A stretch of DNA of 64,000 nt from Leishmania donovani (GCF_000227135.1 NC_018261.1:1498355-1562354); one strand, 5' to 3'; shown: positions 42,085-53,985, counted from the first letter of the stretch. Notes: a model not told the origin generated them from the letters alone. Made by a program: numbers and translations.

Positions 42085-45000
42085 AGGATCGGCAGCGCAC
42101 ATGCTTTTTGGAGAGGTTCTTCAAGCCCAGCACACAAAACAATCGTGGATCAGCCGCGGCATCCCCTTGACATGCAGCGAAGGTGAACACGTAGAGGCTC
42201 GCTGTACTCATGACTGCAGCTTACGGGCTGCAGCTTCGGCGTCCCTCAGGGTGGTGGGCGCCTTCATTTTGCTGCACCCGTCCCCCTGCGGCCTTCGTGA
42301 TGCTGTGCAGCTGTGGCTCCTCAATTCATCGCAGTCCTCACTTATTTCTTGCTGTCGTTTTCAGCCTTCTTCGTTTGCCGTTTCCCTACCGCTTTATGCT
42401 GCGACGGCAGCCGTTTCACGGGCGAGGGCATCGCCCACCTCGGGGGCGCGTACGAGGCGCATGAAGTCTCTCCTGTTTCCCTCTCGCCTCCTGTCTCTTT
42501 CTCTCTCGCACCCGTTCGCTTGGTCTGTGTGCGAACCTTTCCCGTTGTACTCTAGTAGTAAATCGACGCCTGAGAAACGAGAAAGGAGATCACTGCCGTC
42601 TCGAATGCCGGCGCATATTTACAACGTCTTGGCTGTGCGTCGCAGCGCTGCGGCGCATCGTGGTTGCCCTTCCCGAGATGAGGATGCTTCGTCTCGAGTC
42701 AAGCAGCTCTTCACGTCCCTGACATGCGAACCGCACGCATGCTAGTAGGAGAGTCGTCTTCTGGGGAGCTCACTTTTAGGGTAGTGCATACTCGGATCGG
42801 ATAGGGACGGAGACTGTGCAGACGCAGCGCCGCAACATTTCCCCGAGCCTGTCCTACCCACCCACTGCCCATTAGCGAGCTTTCTTTGTCTACGCCATGG
42901 TGCGCCCTACACGCGCACCCTCGTATGTCGGGGCCCTTCACTGGCGGTCTTGATGCGCTGTCTTGTTCTTCGTACCTTGACGCGCCGCACCCGGCACTTG
43001 CTTTGCGCAACGCATCCCTGCGTCTCTGCGTCCAACACGTTTAGCTTCCTCCTTCCCTCGCCCTCTCTTCGCCCCTATCGTCGCGGCTCATCGGTGCCGC
43101 TCGTGCTCTGTTCTCTTTTCAACAGGCGCGAAAAAGTTTCCGTGTGCGCACGAACGAAAAAAAAACCAAAGACTTACACGCTCACGAGACCCGTACCACA
43201 GTGCGGTACCCCAGCCCCTCCAGCCCCGCACCGATAGCGCGCCCATGGGCAGCAGCTGAACTCTCCGAGAAGACAACCGCCCAAGCGGTGTCACAGTCGC
43301 CCCTCTTTTTTGTCTTGCGTGCGCGTCCCCCGCTCTCTACCGCCCCACCGCACCTTCCCTGTCGCGGGCGGCGTCCCCTGCGTCTTCATCAAGCAGTTTT
43401 TCCCCTCCTCGGTGGCCCCTCTGCAGCCGCGCCTCTTCCTACATTCCTTTAAAAAAGCCCCCCCCCCCCTCTCTCCCTTCCCGCGAACACGGCGGTGCCG
43501 TCGGAGCACAAATACGTTTGCTGCCAGATGCCAGGGCCTCCCGGTGCACAGCAAGCGCAAGGCCACCTGCTCGGTGTGCCTGGCGACTGGAGCCAGCGCT
43601 TCCGGGGCGACTTTGGCTGCGCGTAAGGCTCTGTCGTGGGCCGGGTGCGCGAACGGGCTGAACAAGGTGGCCGACTCGTGCGCTGAAAACTGTCCGGCGC
43701 TCCGCAACGTTGGCGGACCAGCGAAAAAGATGGAGAGAATGCTCCTCACTGTGCACAGCACACCGGGAGATGATGCCTGCGAGCCTTTTTTGTTGCGCGC
43801 GCGTTCCGAGTTGGCGTGACTTGCGCGTTTCGTTCAAACCTTTCGAACGCACCGCCAGCGATCGACGGCATCGTCGATGTGATGCTACTAAATCGGAAGC
43901 CGCACCACATCTTGCTGGCCATGGATGCCACGATGGCGCCTACGGAGGTGCTGGGCGCTCTCAAGGCTATCGTGGAGGATATGAAAGATGCTAAGACGAC
44001 GGTGCTGCATGTGGGCTGTCCTGTGTGATCGTTTTGAATGAAGTTAGGCGACGCAGGCCCTCGTTGAGGACGCCTGTATCCCCTTGGCGTGCTTTGTGAG
44101 CAGTTCCGCCAAGGTGTTCAGAAGTACGGCGATAGGGGGACCACTCATGCCCGTTTGCCAGGCGGTGGAGGAGGCAGAGTTTGGCGTGAGTTTTGCGCAG
44201 CGTTCCCTGGCTGCGGCTCCGGGGGTCGTCTTGTGCAAAAATGGGCAGTCGAGATCGTGCCGACACTCAGCCCTTCGTGCGCACCGTGGGGGAGGGGGGA
44301 GCAGGAGGAGGAGGAGGGTGGGTGGGGGACGGAGTTCTCTCCGCGTTGCATGAGATGTGCGGTGGCGGCGGTGCGTGCAATCGCGAAGAGACGCTGCGCT
44401 CACTCGACGGCAAAGACGTTGGGAAAACCCGCCGGCGTTTCCTGCAGGGGAGGGCGACACATTCTCGCAGAGGCACTTCTGGGATAAGGTGCAGATCGGC
44501 TTGACGGAGAACGGCATCTTTGCGATCGACCAGGGGTGTGCGCAACCGCGCCAGAACCGGGTTGGTATTGCCCAAGGGCGGTCTTGTGTGCGCGCATGTG
44601 GGGCTCGGCCGGCTAAGTGCTACCCGCTGCGTTCGAGGGGCACGTGTCGGAGCCGCGGCGCCGAGTTGTTCTCATATGAGGCGGATGACGCCGTTGCGAT
44701 GACGGTGCAGGGGCTCTTCTCCTTCCTGCAGCCGTGGGCCGCATCCACACGTCCTCTTGGTGGGCAGCAATGGCGACGTGGCGAAACGTGTAGTTCTCGC
44801 AGGTGGTAGGAGAGCTGCATGGACATCGCGTCATGCAACTGGTGCGCAGTGATGAAAGGTATGCGGAGCGGCAACGAGGCTGCGATTCCGGTGATGCCAG
44901 TCCCCTCGTGTGACAGCGCCGGCTCTGCGCGAGCGTCACGTATTAGCGAAGAAGCTGGTGTTTGTGTAGGTGACAAGGGCTTCCCGGGAGCTGCCGTGGA

Positions 45001-46479
45001 GCACATGAGTGAGCTGGTACACTCCGAAAGCTCTGGTGCACAGTTGCGTCGTGCCAGTCCGCCTGCATGTTTTTTTCTTGTATTGAGAAAATTGCGGTTG
45101 GCTGCGACGACGCTTCTGTGTGTGCTGGCGGTCGCGTAGCCGTACAAGGGGCCTGTCTATGCCCGTGTGCGTGCGTCTGATAAAAAGCAAGATGGCGGTG
45201 GGGACGGCGTGGCACGAGTACCGGCAGAATTCGCACGCCCCGTATTTGGCGATGTGCGAAGCAAAGTGGTGTTGTCTCTTGTGCTCGTGGTCACGTTGTT
45301 CTTCTCCATCCACTTTTTTCCTTGACGGACGGAGGGGGAGGGGAGGGAAGTCCAGTGGCCTCGTCTCTTCCTTCACTGCCGTTTGTTTGCCACTGGGCTA
45401 CGAGACCGTCTTTTTCATGTTTTTTTTTTTTAACTGCGCTACGGTCTCTGTGTGCATTTGTGGAAGGAGGAAGGAGGGGCTTTAGAGCCACCGACACCGT
45501 CTCGATCCTTCTGTACTCGGGCCATGCTGATGCGGCTGTCCTCTCTCCGCTGACCCTGGTAATTCGTTTTGTTCCTCTTTCGCTTTTCTGATGGAACGGC
45601 CCACGCTGGTGTCCCGACTTCCCCGTTACCTTTTCTCGCGCAGCGTAGTGATATGGACAAAGAGAGTGGCGAGAGACACACCGCGATGAAACCCGTGCGC
45701 AGCTATACGGGGATATTGGAACGAAAAGAAAAAAAGCGAAGCGGAGGGGTCCGCCGAGCCCCGATAAGGAAGGCACGCCTCTTGTGGCATCACTGGCGGC
45801 GGATCGGCACTCGAAGTGTCGTCAAGGGACCACTCGGTTGGAGCACTGCCAGTGCAAGTCTCCGCGGTCAGGCTCACAGAGTCTTGCCTATGCGGACGGC
45901 TGGTGCGGAGGGGAGGTGTTGTAGATGCACCCCCGTCACCTGCCGACCCCTCCGACTCCACCACGGAGTCGCTGATCGCTGCTGTTGGCGGATGCCGGCT
46001 CGATAGTCATTCACGAATCGAGCGATCGTGGTGGTTTTCGCTGTTCTTTTCATTTTTCACTTCCCCTCTCCACTCGCTCGACACACTCCGGCCTTCACCT
46101 CTTGTCACCCCTCCTTCTCCTCGTGCACTAGATGTTACCTATTACGTTCATAGACGTGTGTGGACAACGGACCGCGCCTTCTCCCAGTCACTACGTGACC
46201 ACCCTCACCGCCACAGCAGCGACCTCAGCATTGATTACGATAGAGACGTGCAGCTACGACTTGCTGCACACCTGAGCTACAGCCAGACATATACGCCATC
46301 CAGCACTATCCTCGCGGGGTACCCCCCCCCCTCCCCCTCCTCCCCGGTTCACCTCTGCTCCTCGGCCGCTGCCCCTTCTGCGCCGCTGCCCCTTGCCCCC
46401 CCCCTCCTCCTCTACCGAGTCCTCGCACGATCTTCCTTTTTGTTTTATGTGTGTCTTCGCGCTCGGCTCTCTTCTTTTG
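42085..46479. other. Long intergenic region with a fragmented coding-like island
   Basis: About 4.4 kb. The flanks (42085-43480 and about 45100-46480) are pyrimidine-rich, with T and C runs (for example C9-C10 at about 43459-43468, T10 at about 45421-45431, C-rich at 46321-46420), as expected of UTR. Between them, about 43480-44900 has CDS-like base composition but no long frame; it is listed separately as a possible pseudogene. Confidence 0.55.
43480..44900 (+). pseudogene. Possible decayed protein gene (unidentified)
   Basis: This stretch lacks the T/C bias of its surroundings and gives protein-like peptides that switch between frames. Examples are GPAKKMERMLLTVHSTPGDD in one frame (about 43716-43775) and IDGIVDVMLLNRKPHHILLA in another (about 43861-43920, running on to a stop near 44028). 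VCQAVEEAEFGVSFAQRSLA lies at about 44154-44213, and WDKVQIGLTENGIFAIDQG at about 44481-44537. Near 43850 the peptide VSFKPFERTAS in a third frame abuts the IDGIVD frame, as if one base had been gained or lost. At least three frame changes and several stops prevent expression as one protein. I do not recognise the ancestral family. Alternatively this is unusual non-coding DNA. Confidence 0.35.
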
Positions 46480-47292
46480 ATGTCTGCGGCTCAGGTTCGA
46501 CGTAGCGACGGTGCGTGGGAAGTGCCCTCGCCTGACACTTCACGTGACTCCCAGCCGCTTCGACTTGCATACGGTGCGGGTGGCGTCGCCACGAGATGCA
46601 CTTCGACACATGCAAAGAACGAAATTCAGCCCCACCTAGACGCAATTCACCGAGAGTTGGTGGAACTGAAGCATCGTCGTGAGCGGCTGGAAGCGCAGCG
46701 AAAGGAGCTGCTCGAGGGAAGGCGCGAGCACGCGGAAGGTCAGCGGACAGGATGCGTTTCGGGCAGCGTGTCGACGCATGCGGGGGTAGCGAGGTCGCAC
46801 TCAACTTCGGGTCTTACCTTCGCGCACCCATGCAGCGAGATGGATTCGCTCACCGCCTGCTCCGGATTGCACGCAGCGCATGAACGCCATTCTAAAAGTG
46901 TCTATCAAGACTCATTTGTGCTTGCCAACATGAAGCCCATTCCATCCGAAAAGGAGCGGCGACGTCTTTTGAAGGCAACACCACACCTTGCCGTCAAGAA
47001 CGCACTGCGCACGGCGGCCCAGCACGACAGCACGCTGCTCATGGGATCTTTTTTGCTTGAAGACAACCCGCACACGTGCACCTTTGCGCGAGAACGTCGC
47101 TTCCGTCCGCTGCTTGGCCAAAAAGGAAAGTACTTCCTCAGTGCGGACGTTGCCGTGGACCAGTGTATGAACCGCAGCCACGCAAACGCGACGAAATCGC
47201 TGAGTGCATTGGGTAGCGCTAGCCAAACGCCCGGCCCAGGTGCCTACACGCCACGATACAGCAAGCTTTCGCGTCCACCACGCTCTTCCTAG
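46480..47292 (+). CDS. Sperm-tail PG-rich (STPG/SHIPPO) motif protein, putative axonemal
   Basis: The protein has 270 residues from the ATG at 46480. The frame is open upstream and another ATG at 46447 would add a short hydrophobic leader (MCVFALGSLLL); the pyrimidine tract at about 46320-46440 makes either possible. A coiled-coil-like segment (about 47-86: HLDAIHRELVELKHRRERLE) is followed by a low-complexity linker, a basic region (PSEKERRRLLK) and, close to the C-terminus, the motif TPGPGAYTPRYSKL (about residues 249-262). PGPGxY motifs mark STPG/SHIPPO/ODF3-like proteins that bind microtubule structures in cilia and flagella. Only one clear motif is present, where many family members carry several. 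A role in the axoneme or subpellicular microtubules is inferred from the motif. Confidence 0.7.
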   Translation: MSAAQVRRSDGAWEVPSPDTSRDSQPLRLAYGAGGVATRCTSTHAKNEIQPHLDAIHRELVELKHRRERLEAQRKELLEGRREHAEGQRTGCVSGSVSTHAGVARSHSTSGLTFAHPCSEMDSLTACSGLHAAHERHSKSVYQDSFVLANMKPIPSEKERRRLLKATPHLAVKNALRTAAQHDSTLLMGSFLLEDNPHTCTFARERRFRPLLGQKGKYFLSADVAVDQCMNRSHANATKSLSALGSASQTPGPGAYTPRYSKLSRPPRSS

Positions 47293-50199
47293 CTGCATCA
47301 CAGGGGCATCCGCTTCGCCAGAAGCCAGCGGGTACGTGCTTCCACTCCCAATCTCGCGTCTACGCGGGCACCTACACATCGAGCAGTGGTGGGCAGATGG
47401 GTTGGCGGTGCCACTCTCACTTCTCATTTCCGCTTCTCGGAGGCGGTAAATGTGAATTGGGTGGGCGCGTCGACGTCGCAGCATGAGGCTGCGTGCCCTT
47501 CTCCGGCCCGCGTACGTCTCATCATCTTTTTTGTTCTCAACCGAGAGCAGCCACTGCGCGGTCCTCTCTGTGGACCCAGAGAGGATACCCCCGCCCGAAA
47601 ACTGACGCCCTCCCTCCCTCCCCCCATGCACAGACGCAAACAGCAGTTGTTTTGATTTTATAATGCGCGTCGTGTGCTGCGCACCTTGCCTCGATCCGCT
47701 GTCCATGGACACCGTTTCTTCATGACTTTCCGTTTTGTTTATCATAGATATTTGCCGCTCAGCGAGTATTATAATTTGGGTTGTGAGCTGTCGTCTCCTG
47801 CAGATTGATGGGCGGTTTCCGGCTTAGGTTGCTCACGTTCTCCTGTTCTCCACCATCTCGGCATCTGTCCTCTACTCGTCATCGTATTTGTTTGCTATTT
47901 TTTTATTTGCGTGTCTGGTGTCCCCCTCTTTCTTTGCTGGTTTGCTGATGTCGGCATGCGCTTGCATGCAACGAAGGCCGTCGCGCGGCGGTCACTCATT
48001 GATATCTCTTACGTGGCTAGGAGGTGTGCGTGCCCGGAGGTGTGTTTGTGTGTGTGCTTGTGGGTGGGCGCGTGTTTTGATTCACATGGGCGCCTGTGCG
48101 CGCGTGCTGCACCTGTCGCACCGTGCTCTCTGTCTCGTGTGTGTTACTGTGTCATGCCGTTTCTGTTGTTTTTTTTTTTTTTCGGTTTTCCTGTTCTGCG
48201 TGAGGCGCTGAAGAGGCGCCTTCATAGCGATGATCAATAACTGCACTTCTCCGGGTTGGGTTGACCGCTTAGATACCCGAGCAGCAGCCCAGCTGACTTG
48301 CCGCTAACCCTTAACTTTCTGTCTCCAGCTCCGTTGCTTATTATGCGCTGTCGACACAGCGTACGGATTACGTGCCTGTCTGTCGACAAAGAAGAGGAGG
48401 CCAACGATGCCCAGGACATGCGATGAAAAGAGAGCTGCAGTAGGCATCCCCCACCTCCGTGGTAAGAGTCTGCTTACAACGACCGGGTGGCGCAAGTATT
48501 GTGAGGGCACTCGCGATAGCGACGACTCCCTCGCATCCTCTTCGCTTCTCAGCTGGTCGGTAGGCCGAACCCATCCATGCGGATGGGCAAACCTTGTGCT
48601 GGATGCCTCCCTCATCCACCTCCTCTGTGCAACAGTCCCCATGCACGCACGCTCGCTCATTCGATCTGCCGCTTGCCGTGTCCACTCCTCACCCTACCCT
48701 GCTGTGATGGCGCCAACTCATCAAAGACGCAACGGCGAGGGTCGAAGTTCACCTCGGCCGGCGCCGTTTTCTCCTTCACGGATTTCATCACCCACTCCTG
48801 CGAGCCTCACTTCACCAGCCTTCATTCATGTTTACAGACCCTCTTGTCATTCTTTTCATTACCGTGCACTCGAGCCACGAACGAAGAGCACCGCTCTCCC
48901 TCTTTCGCCGCCCTTTCTTCCCTTCCCTGCTCTCTCTCTCTATCTAGCCCCTTCACCGTTCTCGTTGACCACGACGCTGAAACACTGTTTTATCTCAAAA
49001 ACCGGCTATACCGTCGTTGCTGTTGCTCTCTTCTCTTTTCGTTGTTGTTTGTGCCTGCAAGCGGATAGACTGAAACCTGTGCGTTTGGGTGCCGTTGGCA
49101 GCGACGCCGATTACTTTTTGAACAAATACATCGTTCAGTGCACGGTGCGATCTCCTCTAGCTCCCCATCGCTGCCTATCTCTGGTTCCCACGTTTTCGTT
49201 TTTTTTTTTTTGCTGCGTTTGCTTGGGTGCTTGTTACGATTATCTGCTTCATCCTCGTCAGGCTCTCCTCTTCTTCCCTCCCGTAGCGGAAAGGATTCGT
49301 GCAGCCTGCACTCCTCCCCATCCCCTAAGGAAATCTCGGAACTGCTTCTGCCACTCCAAGCTACTCTTTCTCTCTCTGTGCACACGGTGCGCCGTGCATT
49401 CCGTGAGCTAATCCTCACGCAGATTGATGGCAGTGAGCACAAAGTAAAACAAGAAGGAAGGGGCCTCTTGCATTGCTCAAGCGGGCCAGATCGAGGGGGT
49501 TCCGCTTTTTTCGTTATTTTGTTTGGCATTCCCTGCTCTCGCTTTTTCCTCTGTGGGCTGTGTCACGCGCAGGTGCACATACAGATATAACACGCAGCCA
49601 GACGCACACATCTATATATTTCGTCATATTTCGCGACTCCGTTGTTTCACTCCATTGACTCACCAACTTCTCCCGTTTCCGTGAAGAGCGTCCACCCTCC
49701 TGCCCTCCCCCCCCCTCATTCTTCTCCTCGGTGCCTCTGAGGGCAGCTCCGCTGATCGACCTTTCTGGCTGTCTCCGTGTTGTTGTGTTGTTGGCTCATT
49801 CTCGTGTTGTTTGCTTTTCCTTCACCTTTCTTTTTACTTGTTTGCTTGTTTGCCTTCGTGTTTTCTCCCCCGCTATCCCTCTCCCCCAACTATACACATA
49901 CACACAGAAACACATCCTCCGCCTCTTCGGCCACCATCTCCTTGCTCGAGTCTCTGCAGCCACTCGACTGCCATTCTGCTCCACGCCGTCAAGGACAAGC
50001 ACCGCATCGAGGTAAGTGAAGAAGTGTGTGTGCAGTCGCCGCCGGGTCATACTCACCTTCTTTCCGCTTGAAGGAAACAAAACAACAACACACATCCGCG
50101 AAAGGTGCGCCGCGTAAACCGTTATCTCGCTTCTGCTGCTGGTCGGCTTTCTTCGACTGAAAGGGTGAACGGTTGCAGCGCATGTATACTGCCTAGAAA
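47293..50199. other. Intergenic region before the first small membrane-protein gene
   Basis: About 2.9 kb. It is strongly T/C-rich from about 48880 to 49900, with T runs at about 48169-48182 and 49198-49211. A long tract at about 49797-49890 is followed by an AG near 49907, and another CT tract lies just before the next ATG. Open frames are Ser/Leu/Phe-rich strings; no gene is supported. Confidence 0.6.
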
Positions 50200-50517
50200 A
50201 TGGAGTTTCCGTTGTACGATGCTCACCTCACCATCAGCGAAAGCGTCGAGGAGGGAAACGCCATTCCGCCCCCTGACCTCGACAAGCCGCCTCTGTTCTT
50301 GGGCTACACCACGCTTGCACTATCGCTGATCTTCATGGGGTGGTTTGCCTACAACGCGTGCGCTTGCTTGGAAGAGGAGACGATGAAATACCACCACGCC
50401 TCGCCTATCCTTAGCTCACGCTGGCACCTTGTTCTCTGGACGGCCATCTCACCGCAGATCCTTTTCTTCTGCGCCTATGGCAGCTGGGTGGGGTGGAAGT
50501 TCTTCAAGCACAACTAG
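50200..50517 (+). CDS. Small two-helix membrane protein, unknown family (paralogue of 53270-53554)
   Basis: A 105-residue protein from the ATG at 50200. A 30-residue polar, acidic N-terminus is followed by a hydrophobic helix at about 31-53 (LGYTTLALSLIFMGWFAY), a ~20-residue loop with CACLEEE, and a second helix at about 75-97, ending in SWVGWKFFKHN. Both the size and the last nine residues (W-x-x-W-K-F-F-K/R-H-N pattern) match the protein encoded 2.8 kb downstream, so the two look like diverged paralogues or partner subunits. I do not recognise the family. Two-helix architecture of this size is seen in ER assembly factors such as VMA21 and in small subunits of ER or mitochondrial complexes, but no specific motif settles it. 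Its 3' side carries a SIDER2 copy starting ~170 nt after the stop. Confidence 0.7.
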   Translation: MEFPLYDAHLTISESVEEGNAIPPPDLDKPPLFLGYTTLALSLIFMGWFAYNACACLEEETMKYHHASPILSSRWHLVLWTAISPQILFFCAYGSWVGWKFFKHN

Positions 50518-53269
50518 GTGGGCCCGCTCGCCTCCATCTTTGGCTGTTGTGAAGGCGAGGACACAGATGATGGATGACCGATGACTTCGAACGCCGTCTG
50601 CGTACCCGTGTGTGTTGATACTCTACAGAGGTTCTCGTGCTGATCTTGCTTCGTTACATTCCTCGGCCTATGTCTTGACCCCCCTAGAGGAAAAGCCTCT
50701 GTATTTGTATCAGCGTCCACGTGGGCTCACTCTCTCTCTCTGTGTGCGTGGGGGGGGGCGGGGGCAAGAGCCCCAGGCAGCCCAGCGATCCCTGGCAAAC
50801 GCTGAGCCACCTCTGGTGCTGGCAGGGTCACGTGCCTGGGACGTGGGGAGGTCAGGGCAATGCATCGCCGCTCATGTCGGCAGTGAGGTCCGGGGGATGG
50901 TGCTGCGCGGGAGCGCCCTGCGGCAGTGAGCACGCCTGCGCCATCCATATGATGAGCAGCGGGTCGACGTGACTCGAGCGTATCCCACCCCACGGCCGTC
51001 ACACCGCCTACTGGCAGGGCAAGCCCGAGCGACCCCGAGGGGGTGCCCCACATGACGACCGGCAAAGCAGGAGCAGCTGTGAGGCAGCCGTGGTAGGCAG
51101 AGTATGAGCCTGGGGCCACGCTCAGACCGCTCAGTGAACATCGCTGCACCGCACATGTGTAACGCTGCTTCGCACCACTCGATGTGCCCCTGTGACCAGG
51201 GCAGGGGTGGTGGTGGTGGAGTGGAGTGGAGTGGGGTGGATCGCATGCTGCATGGCGGTGAATGGGCACGTTGAAAAAAAAAGAAACGGTTTTGGCTTTG
51301 CCTCGCTGGAGCTCTTTTGGTGTTGTGTTCTTGCGGCCCACGACTGCTGAAGGAAAGCAGACGTGGGCCGCGACGAGACGTGGCTGTGTCTTCTGCTTTC
51401 GGCTCGTGGATGATGTAGCCTCGTATATGCGTAGAGGCATCCTGGTCGTTTCTTGTTTGTTACTCGTGTCCCCTCTCCTCTTTGCAGCTAGCTTTCTTCT
51501 GCTTTTCTTCGCGTAGTTGTACTTTTAGCGGTGTCTGCGCACATGTGCCTGGTGGTTGTGGGGAGGCGATGCCACCGCTGTGCAGGCGCGCTCGTCTCTG
51601 CCTGCGTTGACTATCTTTCTTTTGCTACGGCGTAGGAATAATAGTTTTTCTGCCTGCTTTCGGTCAGCTGCTACTGACCTCTTCACTTGTTTGCCTGCCT
51701 GTCTCTGTCGGCGAGTGTGTGTTCCCTGTTGTTGCTCGTGATGCGTCGCGATGTTCAACGCCGCCGCTCTGTGGCCACGGAGTCGTGCCTGCTCGTCCGT
51801 CATCGCCACCGCAACTGCGACCGCTTCGCACAAGAACGAGGAGGAACACAGCACACGGCAAAGAGAGTTTGGGCTGCTATTCGAAGTGGGACTAAGATCG
51901 GCGTATCAGACGGTGTGTTTCTTGTGCTGCATTCCTCATCTTTGTTGTCGCTTCCTTGCCTGCTTCTCGAAACCTGGCAGGGTGTGCTGCCGGCGCGATG
52001 CCAAACTGCGAAGATGAACACCGACACGCGTGTGACCTGTCAGGGGGGGGGCACATGGCACAAGGCACGCTTCACCTATCAAGACGTTGGCCACGTCTCA
52101 CGAATCTCTTGCAACCCGTCATATTGGAAAAAAAATAAAATAAGTAGGTATTCAAACTGCAAGGGAAGCAGAAGCAAAAAGAACAAGGTGCCCTATCGAG
52201 GTGGCTTCTCACTCCAACAGTCGAGACAAGGGTGAAGGCGGAGTGACGACCTGTAGCGTTTCACTTCTGCCCTCCTCCTCTCCCTCCCTTTGGTGGTGGC
52301 GAATCTAGCGTGCTAAAGAGAGGCTTTCAAACCCTTCGTAGCGTGCGCACGTCGCATGGACCCCGCAAGTATGCCTCTTCGGCTTCCCGCTCTCATCGCT
52401 GCTCGCGCCTCTGGCGTACTATCTCGAGGCGCACATGCCGTTTCGCGGGTGCAAGCGCTGTTTCTGTTTTCTGCACTAACGTGAGCGCATCATCCTTGCC
52501 CCCGCCCCTCCGGCAACAACACCGCTGGACCGCTTTGTCTGCCGTCTGACGGCCATCACACTCGTGTGAACGCTCATCTTTCGCTCTGAAACCCTTTACA
52601 CCGTCCCTCTTTTCCTCTCTCTACTATTCTGTACGCTCGTGCTCAACACCGCTGTTTCGTTGTAGAGTCCTGTGCCATATTTTTATTTTTATTTTTTGCT
52701 CATTCGCGGTGCACCAGTCCACTGTCGTGCGTGCGGGAGCGTCTTGCCAAGCAGCAGCCACGGTGCTTTTGAACAAGTAGTGCCGACATTTTGTCCCCCT
52801 AGCCTCCTACGCGCACTCTGCAGCTATCGTTTGCCGGTTTGGGAGCATCAGCTCGAGCGGTGCTAGCCGCATACTCGCCTAAGAAGCGGCGCACCTTCCG
52901 CGACGCCCTTCGGATACATCTCACTTTTCTTTCCCTTCCTTTCCTTTCCTCCTCCCTCCCACTCCCCTTTGCCCGGGCCTTTCGAAACATCGCGTCTCTC
53001 TTGCATCTTCGCCCTCCCATCATCCGCACCCCTGTGTCTGTGCCGCTGCTCACACGTTGCGTGTGGTGGCCAGACATTGTCCTCCTCTTGCGGCTAGGCT
53101 TTTCACATGGCTAGCGCGCACACACTCGCACGCATTCTCCGGCTTTCAGCTGGGTCTCTCTTCTCCACACCCTGCCCTCCTCTCCGTCGTGTGGGGGCGC
53201 TTCTCGTCCTCCCACGGCTGACCTTTGGATTTCGCTTACTATTGTCGTGTACAAGGTGAGCAGGCCGCC
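50518..53269. other. Intergenic region with the left SIDER2 arm
   Basis: About 2.75 kb. The SIDER2 arm occupies 50686-51287. The remainder is T/C-rich, with a poly-A-like patch at about 52129-52140, T-rich sequence at about 52675-52697 and a strong CT tract at about 52918-52970 before the next gene. No gene is supported on either strand. Confidence 0.6.
50686..51287 (+). mobile_element. SIDER2 element, left arm of a long inverted repeat
   Basis: It begins AGAGGAAAAGCCTCTG, passes through CT-repeat, TGTGTGCG and G9-10 sequence, contains the SIDER core in the form GACTCGAGCG-TATCCCACC (50971-50990), a (GTGGA)n stretch near 51221-51240, and ends in an A-rich tail (TTGAAAAAAAAAGAAAC). Its reverse complement recurs at 53986-54637 with only scattered differences; two I noticed are a G/C change near 50715 and a C/A change near 50880. 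The A-rich tail at the right end shows it is in the + orientation. It lies in the presumed 3' UTR of the 50200 gene. Confidence 0.8.
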
Positions 53270-53554
53270 ATGTTGAACATTCCGGACTACCGCCAACAAC
53301 CACTTGTACGCATGGTTTACGCGTGGCCCGCGTTCCTCGGCGTCCTCCTGTTTACTTTGTTGACCCTTGTCGGGATGATGCGCTGCGTTTTTCGGGGCCT
53401 TGACGGTGGTTCGCCACGATACATCGGCCCGAACACCACCACTTCTGTTCGGCAAGATATTTTCTATGTTGTAGCTGCTCCACTCGTCTTTCAGGGTCTG
53501 TGTGTGAGCATCTACACAACATGGGTAAGCTGGAAGTTCTTTCGCCACAACTGA
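53270..53554 (+). CDS. Small two-helix membrane protein, unknown family (paralogue of 50200-50517)
   Basis: A 94-residue protein from the ATG at 53270; the frame extends a little upstream but without ATG. After a short N-terminus (MLNIPDYRQQPLVRM) there is a hydrophobic helix at about 16-37 (WPAFLGVLLFTLLTLVGMM), a loop of about 25 residues, and a second helix at about 63-86, ending in TWVSWKFFRHN. The terminus aligns with that of the 50200 protein (SWVGWKFFKHN). The spacing of the two helices and the loop resembles the V-ATPase assembly factor VMA21, but this is only an architectural likeness. The gene sits between the two arms of the SIDER2 inverted repeat, so it is the segment that would be amplified or inverted by recombination between them. 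Confidence 0.7.
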   Translation: MLNIPDYRQQPLVRMVYAWPAFLGVLLFTLLTLVGMMRCVFRGLDGGSPRYIGPNTTTSVRQDIFYVVAAPLVFQGLCVSIYTTWVSWKFFRHN

Positions 53555-53985
53555 GCGCCGCTCTGACAGCGACCTCCTGGTGCGGTCAATGTCTTGGTGG
53601 TGTGCGCCTCAAAGCCGCTGTGGTGACACCTCTGGCGTGTGGTCGTTCAGCTTTCACGCTCTACACGGAGTGCTCTCCCTGGTACTTCCACCACCACCAC
53701 CGCCACGGCCACCCAATCCCTCAGCGCATCGGTGTGCACGGGTCTTTCGCTGCGCCTGCGTGCCCACCGAGCGCAGCTGCTCAATTCGAGGTGCGCGCTT
53801 CAAAAGTTTTCTCTTTCACCCACTTCCCGCCCTCCCCGTCCTCCCTGCCGGCGGGGAGTCGAAGGGATGACGCGAGTGCCTGTGTGCGCACATGCGTAGA
53901 TGCGCGCACACGCAACGCAAGGAATTACAACTCCGACCTATTTGATGCGTTCTCGCCACACAAGATCTTTCAACTAACATAAAAA

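Noticed and set aside
48407..49411. Plus-strand frame of about 334 codons in the region before 50200
   Set aside because: It runs through T/C-rich UTR-like DNA giving Ser/Leu/Pro/Phe strings, has no domain, and includes homopolymer runs.
51687..52235. Plus-strand frame of about 180 codons between the two small membrane-protein genes
   Set aside because: It lacks a domain and a convincing codon bias, and it crosses an A-rich stretch at about 52129-52150. Treated as UTR.
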